DNA of 64,000 nt from Ciborinia camelliae (GCA_025890175.1 JANPYM010000012.1:16502-80501), one strand, 5' to 3'. Positions 1 through 14,938 are shown, numbered from the stretch's first letter. Notes: generated from the letters alone by a model not told the origin. A program made the numbers and translations.

Positions 1-3000
1 AAATATATTATCAAAAATAAATTATTAATAATAAATATATTGAATTTGTTTATTATCCACAAAAATCCTTTTAAAAATATATTATTAAAAATAAATTATT
101 GATAATAAAAATATTGAATTTATTAATATACTTGATATTTTTAATAAATTATTGATAATTATAATTATAATTAATTTTTAAAATATTTATTAAATATATT
201 AACAAATTCAATATTTTTATTATTATATATTATTTTTAATAATATATTTTTAACATTTTTTTTTTAATAAATTCTTTAAAAAAAACCTTATTTATTAATA
301 TTTAGTAAATCTATTATTAATCAAACTTTATTAAACTTTATTTAATAATCAATTAATAATAAAAATTAAAATAAAAAATACTATTATTAAATCACACTCC
401 ATTTTTAAAATTTAACATTATTATTACTATTTAAATTTATAAATCTAATCCCATTAATTAATTTATTTTATCTTTTTTATTAGATTTTAATTTTAATATT
501 AATAATAAAAACAATTTTATTTAAAATTAAATTATTTATTAAAAAAAAATATATTATAAATAATTATATAAATATTTAAATTGTGTAATAAATATTTTTT
601 GTAGAGAAGATTTTATATTTAATAGATTATTTACAAATAATTTATATGCGAAATAAGTATTATTGAAATCCTATATTTATTTTATATCCGAATCGATTTT
701 ATAAAAATCTGCCAAATTATGTTTAAAATATTTTCTTTAAAATTAAAATACAAATTAAAAATCTTTGTATAATTTATATTTTATATTTAGTTTAATATAG
801 TTTTATATTAAAGTATATTTAATTAATATATTTTATATTAATCAATAAAGCTTTTTAAAAACTTTCGATTAATATAATTTATATTATAATTGAAACTAAT
901 ATTCAAATTTTGTATTAAATTAAAATAATTATATAAATTATAAAATCATATATTATAAATATATATTTATATAAATATTCGAATTTATATAAATATATAA
1001 TCTTTAAATCTTTGTATACAATTAAAATATTATTTTAAAATATTATATATATTTTTTCAAAAATTTTTTGAAATTAATATATTTCTTTTTATAATTAATA
1101 AAATAAAATTAAAATATAAAATATTAATTGCAATCTTCAAATCTATCCAATAATCCAATTAAATTAATTATAAAATATATAGTTTAAAAGTTATAAATAA
1201 AGTATTTAATAATTTTTAGTATTGAAAAGCTAAAGGCAAAGTTTATATAAATATATATTTTTTTAATATTATATTATTAATAATATTATTTTTTTAATTT
1301 TTATAATTAATATAAATCGCTAACATTTTATTTAAATTAAAATCAAAATATATTAATTGAAAGTTTTAATTATATTTTATAATTTAATATCAATTTTATA
1401 TATTTTATAAATAATTTAAATATTTTATATTAATTTTAATATATTAATATAATAAAAATATTATAATTAAAATATTATAATATTAATATTATAATATTTT
1501 AAGATTTTCTAAATAATATAAATTATTAGCTTTTAATGAATAATTTATATTTTATAGATAAATAAATTAATTATATGAATCTTTTAATAAATTTTAATAA
1601 ATTTTAATTCTTTTTTTTGAAACTATTTATATTTTTTATACTAATTTTTATATTAATTTTATAAATAAATTATATAATTATAATATTTATATTAATATTT
1701 ATAAATATTAATAAAATTTATAAAGCAAATAAAAAACTTTGTAAATAATTTGTAAAATAAATATATTACAAATATTTATATAAAGCAAAGTTTTTTTTGT
1801 ATAGTTTATAAGTATTTTAATAAAATTAGATATATTTATAAAAAAAGATAATATTAATAATTAAAAAAAGATTTTAAATGAAAAAGAATATCGTTTGAAT
1901 TATAAATAATGTATTATCAAACAATTTGGGCCGGACTTTTAATTAAATAATTTGAATTATTATAAACAAATTTATAAATATAAAAAAAAAATTTTTAAAA
2001 TAAATAAATTGTAATAAAAAAAATAGATTAAATTTTGAAAGTAATATAGAATTTTAATAATTTAATTATTACTTTTTTGTTTTTTTATAAATTTAATTAA
2101 AAAAAAATTTATAAAAAATTGCAAATTATTATTCTTAAATTTTTATAAACATTTTCTATATAACCTTTTCGATATTAAAATAAAAATTATAAATTATAAA
2201 AACTTTATTATTAAAAAACTAAAAAGATTTTTAGAATTATTTAATTATAATATTCAATTTTAAATTACTCGTTTTTTATATAATTTCAATTAAGATTTAA
2301 AAAATACAAAAATTTATAAATAATAAATATAATTTATTTAATATAACTTTTTATAAAAAATAAATCAAACTTTTTTGTTAATTTTATTAATTAATATTAT
2401 ATAATAAACCAAAAATAATTATTTCGAATTTATCGAATATATTAAAAATTGATATTATCAATTTTAATAATAATAATAAAAATATTAAACTCGTTAATAT
2501 ATTTAATAAATATTTTGAAAATATATTTATATCTAAAAATAATCAAAAATATTTATAAAATAAAATAATTATTAATAAAATATTTTTAACAATTAATAAT
2601 TAAATATTAAACGAAATCAAATCAAAAACTTTTAATTTGCAAATCCCAAAAAGAATTATTCATTTATATTTAAATTCTTTTAAAAATATTATTTTTGAAT
2701 AATATATATATTACAATAAAAACTTTATAATTATTATAAATATTCAAAAAAAAATAAAAAATTATATTTATATAAATCTTTTTGATATAATAAATATATT
2801 AATTAACAAATATTTCTATAAAAAATTTGTAAAAAATTAATTATTACTTATTTAATTACTATTATTAATTGATTCAAACGATTGAACTTAAATTTTATAT
2901 AATATAATACAAATACAAATTATTATATAATCAATTTTTTTATTTAATTAATATAATAAAAAATAATATTATTTTTTTTTTATTGAATATAAAATTTTCG

Positions 3001-3439
3001 ATTTTATAATATTATTTTATAATTGTTTATTATTAATAGAAAATTATTTTTATTTAAACAATTTAAATAGTTTGCAATTAATATATAGATTTTTTTTATT
3101 ATTAAATTTATATTGAAATTATATTATTTTAAAATTAGGAAATAATAAAAATTTGAATAAAAACGAAATAAATTAAAGATTTTTATAAATAAAATAATTT
3201 GAAGAATTTATTTTTTAATTATTTAATTATCAAAATATTGAATTATTAATATAATTAATTTTTTTATAGCAAATCTTACCGAATTATTATTATTATTTTT
3301 TTATCAAATTTTAATTAATAATTAAATATATATATATTATTAAAAAAAGAATATTAATAATATATAATTTATTTGTAAAAAACAATTTTTAAAATAATAA
3401 ATAATTTTTTTATTAAACAATAATCTAAATTATTTAATT

Positions 3440-3600
3440 AATCAATATTAAATAGCCAAACAATATTAAATAAACAAATAATATCAAATAATCAAATAAT
3501 ATCAAATAATTAAATAATATTAAATAATTAAACAATATCAAATAACTAAACAATATTAATTAATCAAATAATATCAAATAATTAAATAATATCAAATAAA
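3440..3600. repeat. Short AT-rich tandem repeat (unit about 16-18 bp)
   Basis: Reiterations of a unit close to AATAATATCAAATAATTA, with variants changing C/T and A/G only. About nine copies are visible. It lies inside the AT-rich block and is followed (3,650-3,850) by a stretch dominated by ATTTAT-type hexamers. Confidence 0.6.
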
Positions 3601-4229
3601 CTTATTATATTTTTTATTTTAATAACAATATTACATTTTACATTATTTATAATATATTTTATATTTATATTCATATTTATAATATATCCTATATCTATAT
3701 TTACATTTATATTATATTCAATATATATTTCATTTATATTTATATTATATTTAATTTATTTTACATTTATATTTATATTTATATCTATATTATATTTAAC
3801 ATATTTTATATTTATATTTATATTTATATTATATTCAATATATTCTATATCTATTTCAATAATAATAATAATTCAAAATAAAAATAATAAATATCAAAAA
3901 GAAAATATAAAAAATCAAAATAATAAAAATAAAAGATAATAATAATTTTTTAAAAAAAAATAATAAATTTTTATATTAAAATAAGTTTTTGTTTTTAAAA
4001 AAATTAATTTTTAATTGATTAATGATTTATTAAATTAAATATTTCAAATATTATTTAAAATTGTTTTTGATTTAAATTTTTAATTAAATTTAATAATTAT
4101 AATAAAAAGTGTTTTAAAAATTTATAAATAAAAATCAAATATAATATTTAATAATTTAAATTTAATTTATTTATATTTTGGAATAAATATAAGATATAGA
4201 ATTAAATGTAGAAATGTGGTAAATATTAT

Positions 4230-4830
4230 TTTTCGAAAAACTTTTATTAGAATTAATTTGGATGTAAAATGGATAAATATTTGTATTTGATAAGGTAATA
4301 ATTTTATATTTGATTTAATTTGTATATAAATAGAATAAAATGTAATTTTTTAGTTTTGATATTAAATGTTAAAAAATTATATTTAATTTAATTTATATAT
4401 AAATGAAATAAAATATAATTTTTTAATTTTAATATTAAATATTAAAAAATTATATTTGATTTGATTTATATATAAATAAAATCAAATATAATTTTTTTAA
4501 TTAAATATTTATATTTAAAAGTTTATATATTTTATTTTATTTATATAATTTTAAAAGATTATATTTTATTTTATTTGTATAAGTAAAATTGAGTATAATT
4601 TTTTTAATTAAATATTTATAAATTATATTTTATTTGTGTAAATAAAATCAAATATAATTTTTTAATTTTAGTATTAAATATTAAAAAATTATATTTGATT
4701 TAATTTGTATATAAATAAAATAAAATATAATATTTATATATAATAAAAAAATAATTTTATTTATATTTGATTTAATATATAATATTTATATTTAATAAAA
4801 TAATAATTTTATATTTAATTTGATTTATAT
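4230..4830. repeat. AT-rich tandem array, unit core TTATATTTGATTTAATTTRT
   Basis: Several imperfect copies of a unit of very roughly 80-100 bp containing TTATATTTGATTT followed by an AT-rich spacer with ATAAATAAAATAAAATATAA. The same core recurs in a second array near 10,920-11,450, so the two are likely copies of one ancestral repeat. Confidence 0.55.
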
Positions 4831-7800
4831 ATAAACAAAATAAAAACAAAAAATATTAAAATAATATTTTATTTAAAATTTATTTAAAAAAATTTTTTTA
4901 ATTTTAATAATTATTTTTAATTTTTAATTTTTTGAATAACTATTTCAAACTTTCAATTAAAACATTTAAAAATTTATTTTAATAATTATAATCAAAATTA
5001 TTTACATTTTATTTTAAAAATTATAAAATTATAATAAAATTATATATAATTTATTTTAAATTATATTTAAAATAATATATAATTTATTTTAAAAATTATA
5101 TAAATATAATTATTATCTTTTTTCTTTTTTTTCTTTTTATTTTCGTTTTATAATTTTTTATATATTAAATATAAAATAAAAATAAAATTTTTTTTTTAAA
5201 TAATAAAATTAATAAAATAAATAATTTATTATATTTTTTATAAAAATTTAATTATTTTTGAAAATCAATAGGTTTTGTTTTATAAATAAATATTGGTTAA
5301 GAATAATCAAATAAATCTAATATTTTATAATAAAGATAAATTTTGTTTTCAAAAAAATGAAATTTTAGAAATTATTGTTATACTAATTATATATAATTAT
5401 AATTATAATATTTATATAAAATAAATTAAATTTTATTAGAATTAAATAAAAAAAAATTAATAATATAAACAATTTTTTTAAAATATTATTTTTATTTATT
5501 TATAATAAATAAAAAAAAAGTTGTAATAAGAATAAAAAAGATTTGTTAATAATAAAAACGGAATATTTTATTTTTTTAATAATTTTATTTTTTAAATTAA
5601 TTAAAAACATTAATATATAAATCTTTTGTATTGAAAAAATAATTTAAAATAATAAAAAGCTTTTTTTTGTAGAAATTGGTATTGTTATAAACAAGATTAA
5701 AGTATTTAAAGATTTTAAAAATATTTTTAATATATTAATTTATAATTTTGAATGAGATTAAAATTTTTTTTTTAATAATTTATATAGTATAATAAAGAGT
5801 ATATATTTTAATATTTAATTAAAATAAAATTATTTTTAAATAATATATTAATAAATAATTATAATAAAATTTATATAAAAATTTAAAATAAAATAAATTT
5901 TGATAAAAAAATCTTATAATTTTTTTTTATTTATATTTAAAATTTAATTTTCAATTATATTAATAATTTAATTAATTTTAATAATATAAAAGATTTGTTT
6001 TTTGTATTTTATAACAGATTTTGTAAATATCAAATTATTTATAAAGAATTTTTTAATATATTTAAAATTAATAAAAAAAGTTTTGAAATTTATTTTAAAA
6101 ATAAAATAATTATATTTTATTTGTTTTATTATTTAATTTATTTTTATATTATATAAATATTTAATTTTTATTTAATTATTTTTATTTAAAAATATATTGA
6201 ATTTAAAAATAATCAAATTAGAATTATCAAAATCTTAATTTTAAATTTTAGGTATAGATTTTATTTAATAATTTTTAAATAGGTATAAGGTATTAATAAT
6301 ATTTTGGAAAAATATATTATATTAAATTATAATAAAAAATATAAAGGCGATAATGATTTAGAATTGTTTGATATATTTTTTTTTTATATTTAAAAGAATA
6401 GTTTTGAATTTTATAAAAACTTTATTAATATTGTTATAAAAAAAAGCAAATATAGTATTAAAAAAAATAATTTAATATAAAAAATATTGTAAAATATAAT
6501 AAAGTTTAATTTTTATAATTAAATTTAATTTTAATTGTTTATTTAAAATAATTTAATAATATATTTAATAGATTAAGGATTTTAAAGATTTTATTTAAAT
6601 ATTATATTTTATTTGAATATTATATTTTATTTAAATATTATATTTTATTTAAATATTTAATTAAGTTTTATTATTATTTTCAATTATTAATATTAAATTT
6701 TTAAAAAAATTTAAGAAAAAAAAATTTATAAATAAAGAAAAAGATATAAAATCGAGATTTTTTGATAAAATTATTAAATAATAATTATTTTTTTGGTTAG
6801 TTAAATAATATAAAAGTTTAATATAAATGTTATTTTGTATATAATATTTTTTTTGAGTTTAATATATTATAATTGTAATTTTTTTGATAATATAATTGAT
6901 TTGTATTATATTATAAATATATACAAAAACTTTTATTTAAAAAATAAAAATTTTAAGTTTGTTAATATTATTTATAATATTAATATAAATTATTTTGTAA
7001 ATTAAAATATTGATAATTATATTTTGAAATATTTTTATTGTTAATATAATAAATCTTTATTTTGTTTTAATATATATTTAATTATAACAAATTTTAAAAT
7101 AATATTGAATAAAATTTTTTATTGTTGTTATAATAATGAAAATGAAATTTTGGTAGATAGCAAAATAATATTGTTAAAAAAATAATATATTATTATATTG
7201 AAATGGTTTGATTTGGGTGTTATAATATTTTTTAATATAATAAAATTTTCAAATAAAAGTTTTAAAATTTTTATTATTTTTTTTAATAAAAAATTAATAA
7301 TTTAAATTTATTTAATATTTAGAAAATTGAAAATAATTAAAATTAAACTTTCGATTTTATCATTTTAATTAACAATTTTTTAATTTTGTAAAAATGTTTT
7401 TATATTCAAATTTTTTAAAATTTTTTATATTAAAAAAAATATATATATTTTGAAATATTTATAAATTGTATTAATTAATTAATTTATAATATTTTAAAAT
7501 AAATATATAATATTAAATAATATGATTTTTAAAATCTTTAATATTTTAAAATAATTATTAAGTATAATTGTTTTTTTTATTAATATTTTGTTTATTACAA
7601 TTTGTTAAAATTTATAATTTGTATATTTTGAATGTAAAAAGAATTTTGAAATATAAATTAATATAATTTTTTAAAATAAAAAAAATAATTTTTTTATAAA
7701 ATTTAATATAAAAAGTATTATTTAAATAGATTTTTGATTTATCTTTATTTTTTTTATATTAAATATATAAATTAAAAAAAAACAAAAAAATTTGAATATA

Positions 7801-8849
7801 ATTTTAATTAAAAATTTTAATAAATAAAATATATAAAATTTATTTTAATAAAACAAAAATATATAAATTATAATTCGAAATAAAATTAATATTCAAAATA
7901 AGATTTGTATTTAAATTATAATTAATAATTGATTTATTTTTATTTAATTTAATCTTTATATATATTTTATAAATTCAATTATTAATTTGAAAATTAATAT
8001 ATAAATAATATAATTAAATGTTTTAAATAATAATAAGATTATTTAATTTTTTATAAATATTATTAATATTAATTGTAATAAAAAAAATTTCAAAATTAAT
8101 TATAATTTATTTATAAATTAATATACAAATATTAATTAATAATTTATAATTTAGATTGATATTATAATTAATAGTTTTTTAATAAGATTTATTAATTAAA
8201 TTAAATAAAATAATAAAGATTTAGTTTTTTTTTAATAAAATTTTTAAAACTAAAAATAAATTTGTTTTTTTATATATTAATTAAAATTTATATTAAATTT
8301 AAAAAAAATTTAAAATAATTTTATTTATAAATTTAATATATAATATATAAAAAAATTTATATTATTATAATTTTTAATATATATATTTTTTTTTAATATA
8401 ATTTAGAATTTTGAAAATAATAAAAAAATTGATTTGTTAAATAATAATATATAATCTAATATATTAATTATAATTCAAATTATTATTGATTAATTTATTT
8501 TAATATTTTTAAAAAGATTTTTTATATTTTTTAAATAAATAAAAAAATTCTTTAATAAAATATTAAAAAAAATATTTAAAAATATTGAATTCGAATATAA
8601 AGATTGTATTATTAAATATATTTATTTTTTTGATTTTATTATTATTATAATTATCGAAATTCTTTTTATTAGATATTTAAAAATTATTATTATAATATTA
8701 ATTATTTTTATTAATTATATTTCAATTATTTTGATTATTATTATATAAATTTATATTATTTGATTTTTAAAGATTGGATTATTAAATAAAATAATAATTT
8801 TAATTTTGATTTGTATTTATAATATTACAAAATATAATTTATAATTTGT

Positions 8850-9160
8850 TTTTGAAAAAAAAGAAAAGTTATTTATTTTTGAAAAAAAAATGAGATTATA
8901 TATTTTCAAAAAAAAAACAGAATTATTGTAATTATAATAAAATTTTTTACAATTGTTTATTTTTAAAAAAAAAATAGGGTTGTTATTATTACAATAAAAT
9001 TCTTTATAATTATTTATTTTTAAAAAAAAAAAAAAACTATTTGTTTTTAAAAAAAAAATAAGATTTTATATTTTTGAAAAAAAAATAAAGTTATATATCT
9101 TCAAAAAAAAAACGAGATTATATATTTTCGAAAGAAAAATAAAATTATTATAATTTTAAT
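8850..9160. repeat. Tandem A-tract repeat
   Basis: About ten reiterations of TTTTTGAAAAAAAAA or TTTTTAAAAAAAAA followed by short AT spacers with GAGATTATATA or AATTATTGTAATTA. Spacing is irregular (about 30-60 bp). It has no coding potential. Confidence 0.5.
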
Positions 9161-9869
9161 AAAATTTTTTAAAATATATTTTAATCAAAAATATAAATAG
9201 ATTATTAAAATATAATATATTTATTTTTTTTATTATTTTGTTTATTTTTTTTTAATATTATATTTTATAAATAATTTAATTAAAAATTCAAAATTCGATT
9301 TAAATTTGATATTTAAAATAAATTAATTAAAAAATAATTAATATAAAATATAATTTAATATATAATTTTGAAATAAAAAAAAAAAAGATTTAAAAAAAAT
9401 AATATTTAAAGAAATAATAATTATATAATATCTTTTTAATAATAATAAAGATTAAAAATTAAAATAAATATATTTTTGTTTTTGTTATTTTATTAAATTA
9501 AATATATATTCTTTTTATTTATTTAAATTAACTTTTTTGCAATTTATAATATATAATTAATAATTTTGTAAAACATTATATCAAAATTATATAAAATTAT
9601 TGGGGTAAATTAAAAATATTGTATTAATAAATAATAATCGATTTTGTATTTTTTCATATTGTTTTTTTTATATTTTTTCTTTATGTTTTTTTTCCTTTTC
9701 TATTTATATATTTTGTTCAATTTTCAATTATTTATATTAATTCTTTTTCGCTTATAATTATAATTAATAAATTTAAATTTGTAAAAAAATACAATTATAA
9801 TAAATATATACAAAATATTCTAAATTAATATCAAAATCCGATTAATATAATTATATTTAATTAAATGTT

Positions 9870-10045
9870 TAATAAATTGTTTGATTAATTGTTTGAATAA
9901 ATATTGAAGTAGGTTTTTGATAAATTGCTTAATTGATTATTTAAATAAATATTGAAATAAATATTTGATTAATTGTTTGAATAAATATTGGAATAGATTT
10001 TTAATAAATTATTTAATTAATTATTTGAATAAATGCTGAAATAAG
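9870..10045. repeat. Tandem repeat, half-unit about 42 bp
   Basis: Four half-units built on AATTGTTTGAATAAATATTG alternating with a variant reading TTTAATAAATT. Copies differ mostly by transitions, as elsewhere in the block. Confidence 0.55.
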
Positions 10046-10919
10046 GATTTGCGATTTTCTTTTTTAAATATTAATAAAGTTTTTAATGTATAATTTGAAA
10101 AAAGGAGGTAATTCTGTATAATTTAAAAGTTTATAAAGGTGAGTAAGATTGGAATATTTTAATTTTAAATAATTAAATATTAAAGTTAATATAATTGAGA
10201 ATATAAAATAATATATAATAAATCTAGAAATTTTTGTATTTAATAAATATTTTAAAATTTATTTTGAAAATAAAGATAATATAAAAATATTTTGAAAATA
10301 TTTAATAATAAAAAAATATTAAAAAAGATTTGATAATATTAAATAAATAATATAAATCTTAAAATTATATAAAATTTCAATATATTTAATATATTACGAT
10401 TTTCTAATTTTGGAATATATTATAATAAATTTTATTTTTCAAAAAAATGAAATATTTTTTTTTTAATATATATATTTTTTTAATATAAAGTATAAAAAAA
10501 TTAATTAATTATTATATATAATTTTAAAACTATATAAATTTTATAATTGTATTTTTTATATTTAATAATTAATATATCAAAAATTATAATACAAAATTAT
10601 AAAATTATAATATATATTGATTTTTTATTTTTATTAATTTTTTATTTTTTTATAAAGTAATATTTATTTTAATATATAATAAAATTATAAAATAATAATA
10701 TATAATAATAAACTTTAAATATAATTTTTTATAATCTTTTTTATAATTTATATTATATAATTTATAAAGCTTTATAAATTTAAATAATTTGATTTATAAA
10801 TTTTTAATTATCGTTTAATTAATTTGATATTTTAAATTTAATAATTTTTTATTTGATATATATATACGATAAACGGGTAGGTTTTAATAATATATAAAAT
10901 TGTATATTAATATAATAAG

Positions 10920-11450
10920 GTAATTTGATATAATTATTATTTGATTTTGTTTGTATAAATAAAATTTGGTAAATAGATTTTTTAATATAATAAAATATTT
11001 AATTAAAAAGATTATATTTGATTTTGTTTATATAAATAAAATATAATTTATAGATTTTGTTATAAAAAAATATTTAATTGAAAAAGTTATATTTGATTTT
11101 GTTTATATATAGATTAAATTGAATATAATTTTTTAATATTTAATATTAAAATTAAAAAATTATATTTGATTTTATTTGTATAAATAAAATATAATTTATA
11201 AATATTTAATTAAAAAATTATATTTGATTTTGTTTATATAAATGAAATAGAGTATAATTTTTTAAAGTTATATAAATAAAATGGAATATATAGATTTTTG
11301 AATATAAATATTTAATTGAAAAAGTTATATTTGATTTCGTTTATTTTTTTATTCGAAAAAATATATAATTGAAAAAATTATATTTGATTTTATTTATATA
11401 AATTAAATATAATAAATAAGCTTTTTAATAAAACAAATTATTTTAAAGAA
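10920..11450. repeat. AT-rich tandem array related to the 4.2-4.8 kb array
   Basis: Six to seven copies of a unit with TTATATTTGATTTTGTTTAT and ATAAATAAAATATAATTTATA, period roughly 60-85 bp. The core matches the array at 4,230-4,830 except for transitions. Confidence 0.55.
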
Positions 11451-11649
11451 AAAGTTATATATACAAATTATTTTATTTGTATTTAAGAATTTAATATTAT
11501 AAATTAATAAAAAATGTTATATAATATTAATATATATATAATAATAAATAAATCAAAACGTTTTAATATTATATATTTTTTGAATAATAATTTAAATGTA
11601 TAGTATAATAATAAAGTTTATAATTATTGTATATAATTATATATTTAAT

Positions 11650-13565
11650 ATTAAATTAAGAAAAATTCAGTTAAGGAATTTTTTTGGATTAGTTATACAA
11701 AAAAAATTTAATTAAGTATAGATGAAAAATTTAATTAAAGATTTAGTTAAAGAATTTTTAGATTAGTTATTAAAAAAAATTTAGTTAAAGATTTAATTAA
11801 AAAATTTTTGAATTAATTATTCAAAAAAATTTAGTTAAATATAAATGAAAAATTTAATTAAAAATTTAATTAAAAAATTTTTAAATTAATTATTAAAAAA
11901 AATTTAGTTAAAAATTTAGTTAAAGAATTTTTGGATTAATTATTCAAAAAAATTTAGTTAAGGATTTAGTTAAAGATTTAATTAAAGAATTTTTGGATTA
12001 GTTATTTAAAAAAATTTAATTAAATATAAACGAAAAATTTAGTTAAGGATTTAGTTAAAGAAATTTTGGATTAGTTATTCAAAAAAATTTAGTTAAGGAT
12101 TTAGTTAAAAAAATTTAGTTAAAGAAATTCAGTTATATATAAACAAAAAATTTAATTAAAGATTTAGCTAAAAAAATTTTGAATTAATTATTCAAAAAAA
12201 TTTAGTTAAAAATTTAATTAAAAAAATTTAATTAAAAAAATTCAATTATATATAAACAATAAATTCAGTTAAGGATTTAGTTAAAGAAATTTTGGATTAG
12301 TTATTTAAAAAAATTTAGCTAAAAATTTAGCTAAAAAATTTTTGAATTAATTATTCAAAAAAATTCAATTAAATATAAACGAAAAATTCAATTAAAAATT
12401 CAGTTAAAGAATTTCTGGATTAATTATTAAAAAAAATTTAGTTAAAAATTTAATTAAAGAATTTTTGAATTAATTATTTAAAAAAATTTAGTTAAAAATT
12501 TAATTAAAGAAATTCAATTAAAGAAATTTAATTATATATAAATAATAAATTTAGTTAAGAATTTAATTAAAAAAATTTTGAATTAATTATTCAAAAAAAT
12601 TTAATTAAAAATTTAATTAAAAAAATTTAATTAAAAAAATTCAGTTATATATAAACAATAAATTCAGCTAAAGATTTAATTAAAAAAATTTTGGATTAGT
12701 TATTCAAAAAAATTTAGTTAAAAATTTAGCTAAAAAATTTTTGAATTAATTATTTAAAAAAATTTAGTTAAGTATAAACGAAAAATTCAATTAAAAATTC
12801 AATTAAAAAATTTCTGAATTAATTATTAAAAAAAATTCAGCTAAAAATTTAATTAAAAAAATTTTGAATTAATTATTTAAAAAAATTTAGTTAAGGATTC
12901 AATTAAAAAAATTTAGCTAAAAATTCAGCTAAAAAAATTTTGAATTAATTATCCAAAAAAATTTAGCTAAAGATTTAGTTAAAGAAATTTAATTAAAGAA
13001 ATTCAATTATATATAAACAATAAATTCAATTAAAAATTTAGTTAAAAAAATTTTGAATTAATTATTTAAAAAAATTTAGTTAAAAATTCAACTAAAAAAA
13101 TTTAATTAAAAATTCAGTTAAAAAAATTTTGGATTAATTATTCAAAAAGATTTAGTTAAAGATTTAGCTAAAGAATTTCTGGATTAATTATCCAAAAAAA
13201 TTTAATTAAATATAAACGAAAAATTCAATTAAAAATTTAATTAAGGAATTTCTGAATTAATTATCGAAAAAAATTTAATTAAAAATTTAATTAAAAAAAT
13301 TTTGAATTAATTATCCAAAAAAATTCAACTAAAAATTTAGCTAAAAAAATTTAGCTAAAAAAATTCAATTACACATAAACAATAAATTCAACTAAAAATT
13401 TAACTAAAAAAATTTTGAATTAATCATCCAAAAAAATTTAGTTAAAAATTTAATTAAAAAATTTCTAAATTAATTATCCAAAAAAATTTAATTAAAGATT
13501 TAGCTAAACATAAACAATAAATTCAACTAAAAATTCAATTAAAAAAATTTAGTTAAAAAACGATT
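11650..13565. repeat. Minisatellite of TTTAGTTAAGGA / TTTTTGGATTAGTTATTC units
   Basis: About 1.9 kb built from a short word (AAATTTAGTTAAGGATTTAG) and a second word (AATTTTTGGATTAGTTATTC), plus occasional ATATAAACRAWAAATTCAG spacers. Every variant of the short word is TTTAGCTAA, TTTAGTTAA, TTTAATTAA or TTCAGCTAA: the differences are C/T and G/A only. Such transition-only divergence inside a tandem array is what RIP produces. This is not a CRISPR array: there are no unique spacers of fixed length. Confidence 0.8.
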
Positions 13566-13842
13566 CAATTAATATATATAATTTATTTCAATCTTTATAT
13601 ATTAGATTTTTAATTATATCTATAAACAATTATTATCGTTATTTTGAAATACAATATATTTTTATTTTATACATTTTTTGATTATATTCAATATTATATA
13701 TTAAACTTTAATTAATTACTTTTATATTTATTACTATATAAATTTTATCAAATATTATTTTTTATATTATTATTATTATTATTATTATAATATAAAAAAG
13801 ATTAATTATATAATTTATATATCAATTATTATTTTTTCATAA

Positions 13843-14002
13843 TATAGTTTAAACGTTTATTAATATTGTAAAACATAAATTATAAATTTAGTTAAGAATT
13901 TAACTAAAAAATTCATTTACGATATAGCCTAAGCGTTTATTGATATAATAAAGCACAAACCATAAATTCAGCTAAGGATTTAGCTAAGGAATCCATCCTA
14001 AA
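13843..14002. repeat. 80 bp direct duplication with graded RIP decay
   Basis: Two adjacent 80 bp copies (13,843-13,922 and 13,923-14,002). The right copy keeps C and G (TATAGCCTAAGCG, TTCAGCTAAGGA) where the left copy has T and A (TATAGTTTAAACG, TTTAGTTAAGAA). The right copy therefore approximates the state before mutation. Confidence 0.7.
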
Positions 14003-14020
14003 CATGATTTAACCGTTCTA

Positions 14021-14938
14021 TTAAAAGTTTTTTATATTTAATATTATTTTAATATTAAAATATTAATTATTTTGTAAAAAATTAAATATTATTTTATATT
14101 TAAAATAATTTTTCAAAGAATAATTTGAAAATTAATAATATTTTTTAAATTAAAATATTTTTTAAATAAAAATTATTTTTATTAAAAAATTTAAAATCTT
14201 TTATATTTAATATTATTTTAATATTAAAATATTAATTATTTTATAAAAAGTTTAATATTATTTTATATTTAAAATAATTTTTCAAAAAATAATTTGAAAA
14301 TTAATAATAGTTTGAAAATTAAAATATTTTTTAAATAAAAATTATTTTTATTAAAAAATTACAAGTTTTTTATATTTAATATTATTTTAATATTAAAATA
14401 TTAATTATTTTGTGAAAAGTTAAATATTATTTTATATTTAAAATAATTTTTCAAAGAATAATTTGAAAATTAATAATAGTTTGAAAATTAAAATATTTTT
14501 TAAATAAAAATTATTTTTATTTAAAAATTACAAGTTTTTTATATTTAATATTATTTTAATATTAAAATATTAATTATTTTATGAAAAGTTTAATATTATT
14601 TTATATTTAAAATAACTTTTCAAAAAATAATTTGAAAATTAATAATATTTTTTAAATTAAAATATTTTTAAAATAAAAATATTTTTTAAATTAAAATTAT
14701 TTTTCTTAAAAAATTAAAAGTTTTTTATATTTAATATTAAAATATTAATTATTTTATGAAAAGTTTAATATTATTTTATATTTAAAATAATTTTTCAAAA
14801 AATAATTTGAAAATTAATAATAGTTTGAAAATTAAAATACTTTTCTAAATAAAAATTATTTTTATTAAAAAATTAAAAGTTTTTTATATTTAATATTATT
14901 TTAATATTAAAATATTAATCATTCTATGAAAAATTAAA
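14021..14938. repeat. Satellite of about 169 bp, six copies
   Basis: The word TTTATATTTAATATTA recurs at 14,031, 14,200, 14,369, 14,538, 14,724 and 14,883. That gives spacings of 169, 169, 169, 186 and 159 bp. Each unit also contains TTTAAAATAATTTTTCAAA and AATTTGAAAATTAATAATA. The 186 bp unit carries a small internal duplication of an AAATATTTTTTAAAT segment. The array stops within a few bases of the AT-rich/normal boundary. Confidence 0.75.

Noticed and set aside
11650..13565. CRISPR-like appearance of the repeated array
   Set aside because: No constant-length unique spacers and variable unit order; this is a eukaryotic minisatellite.
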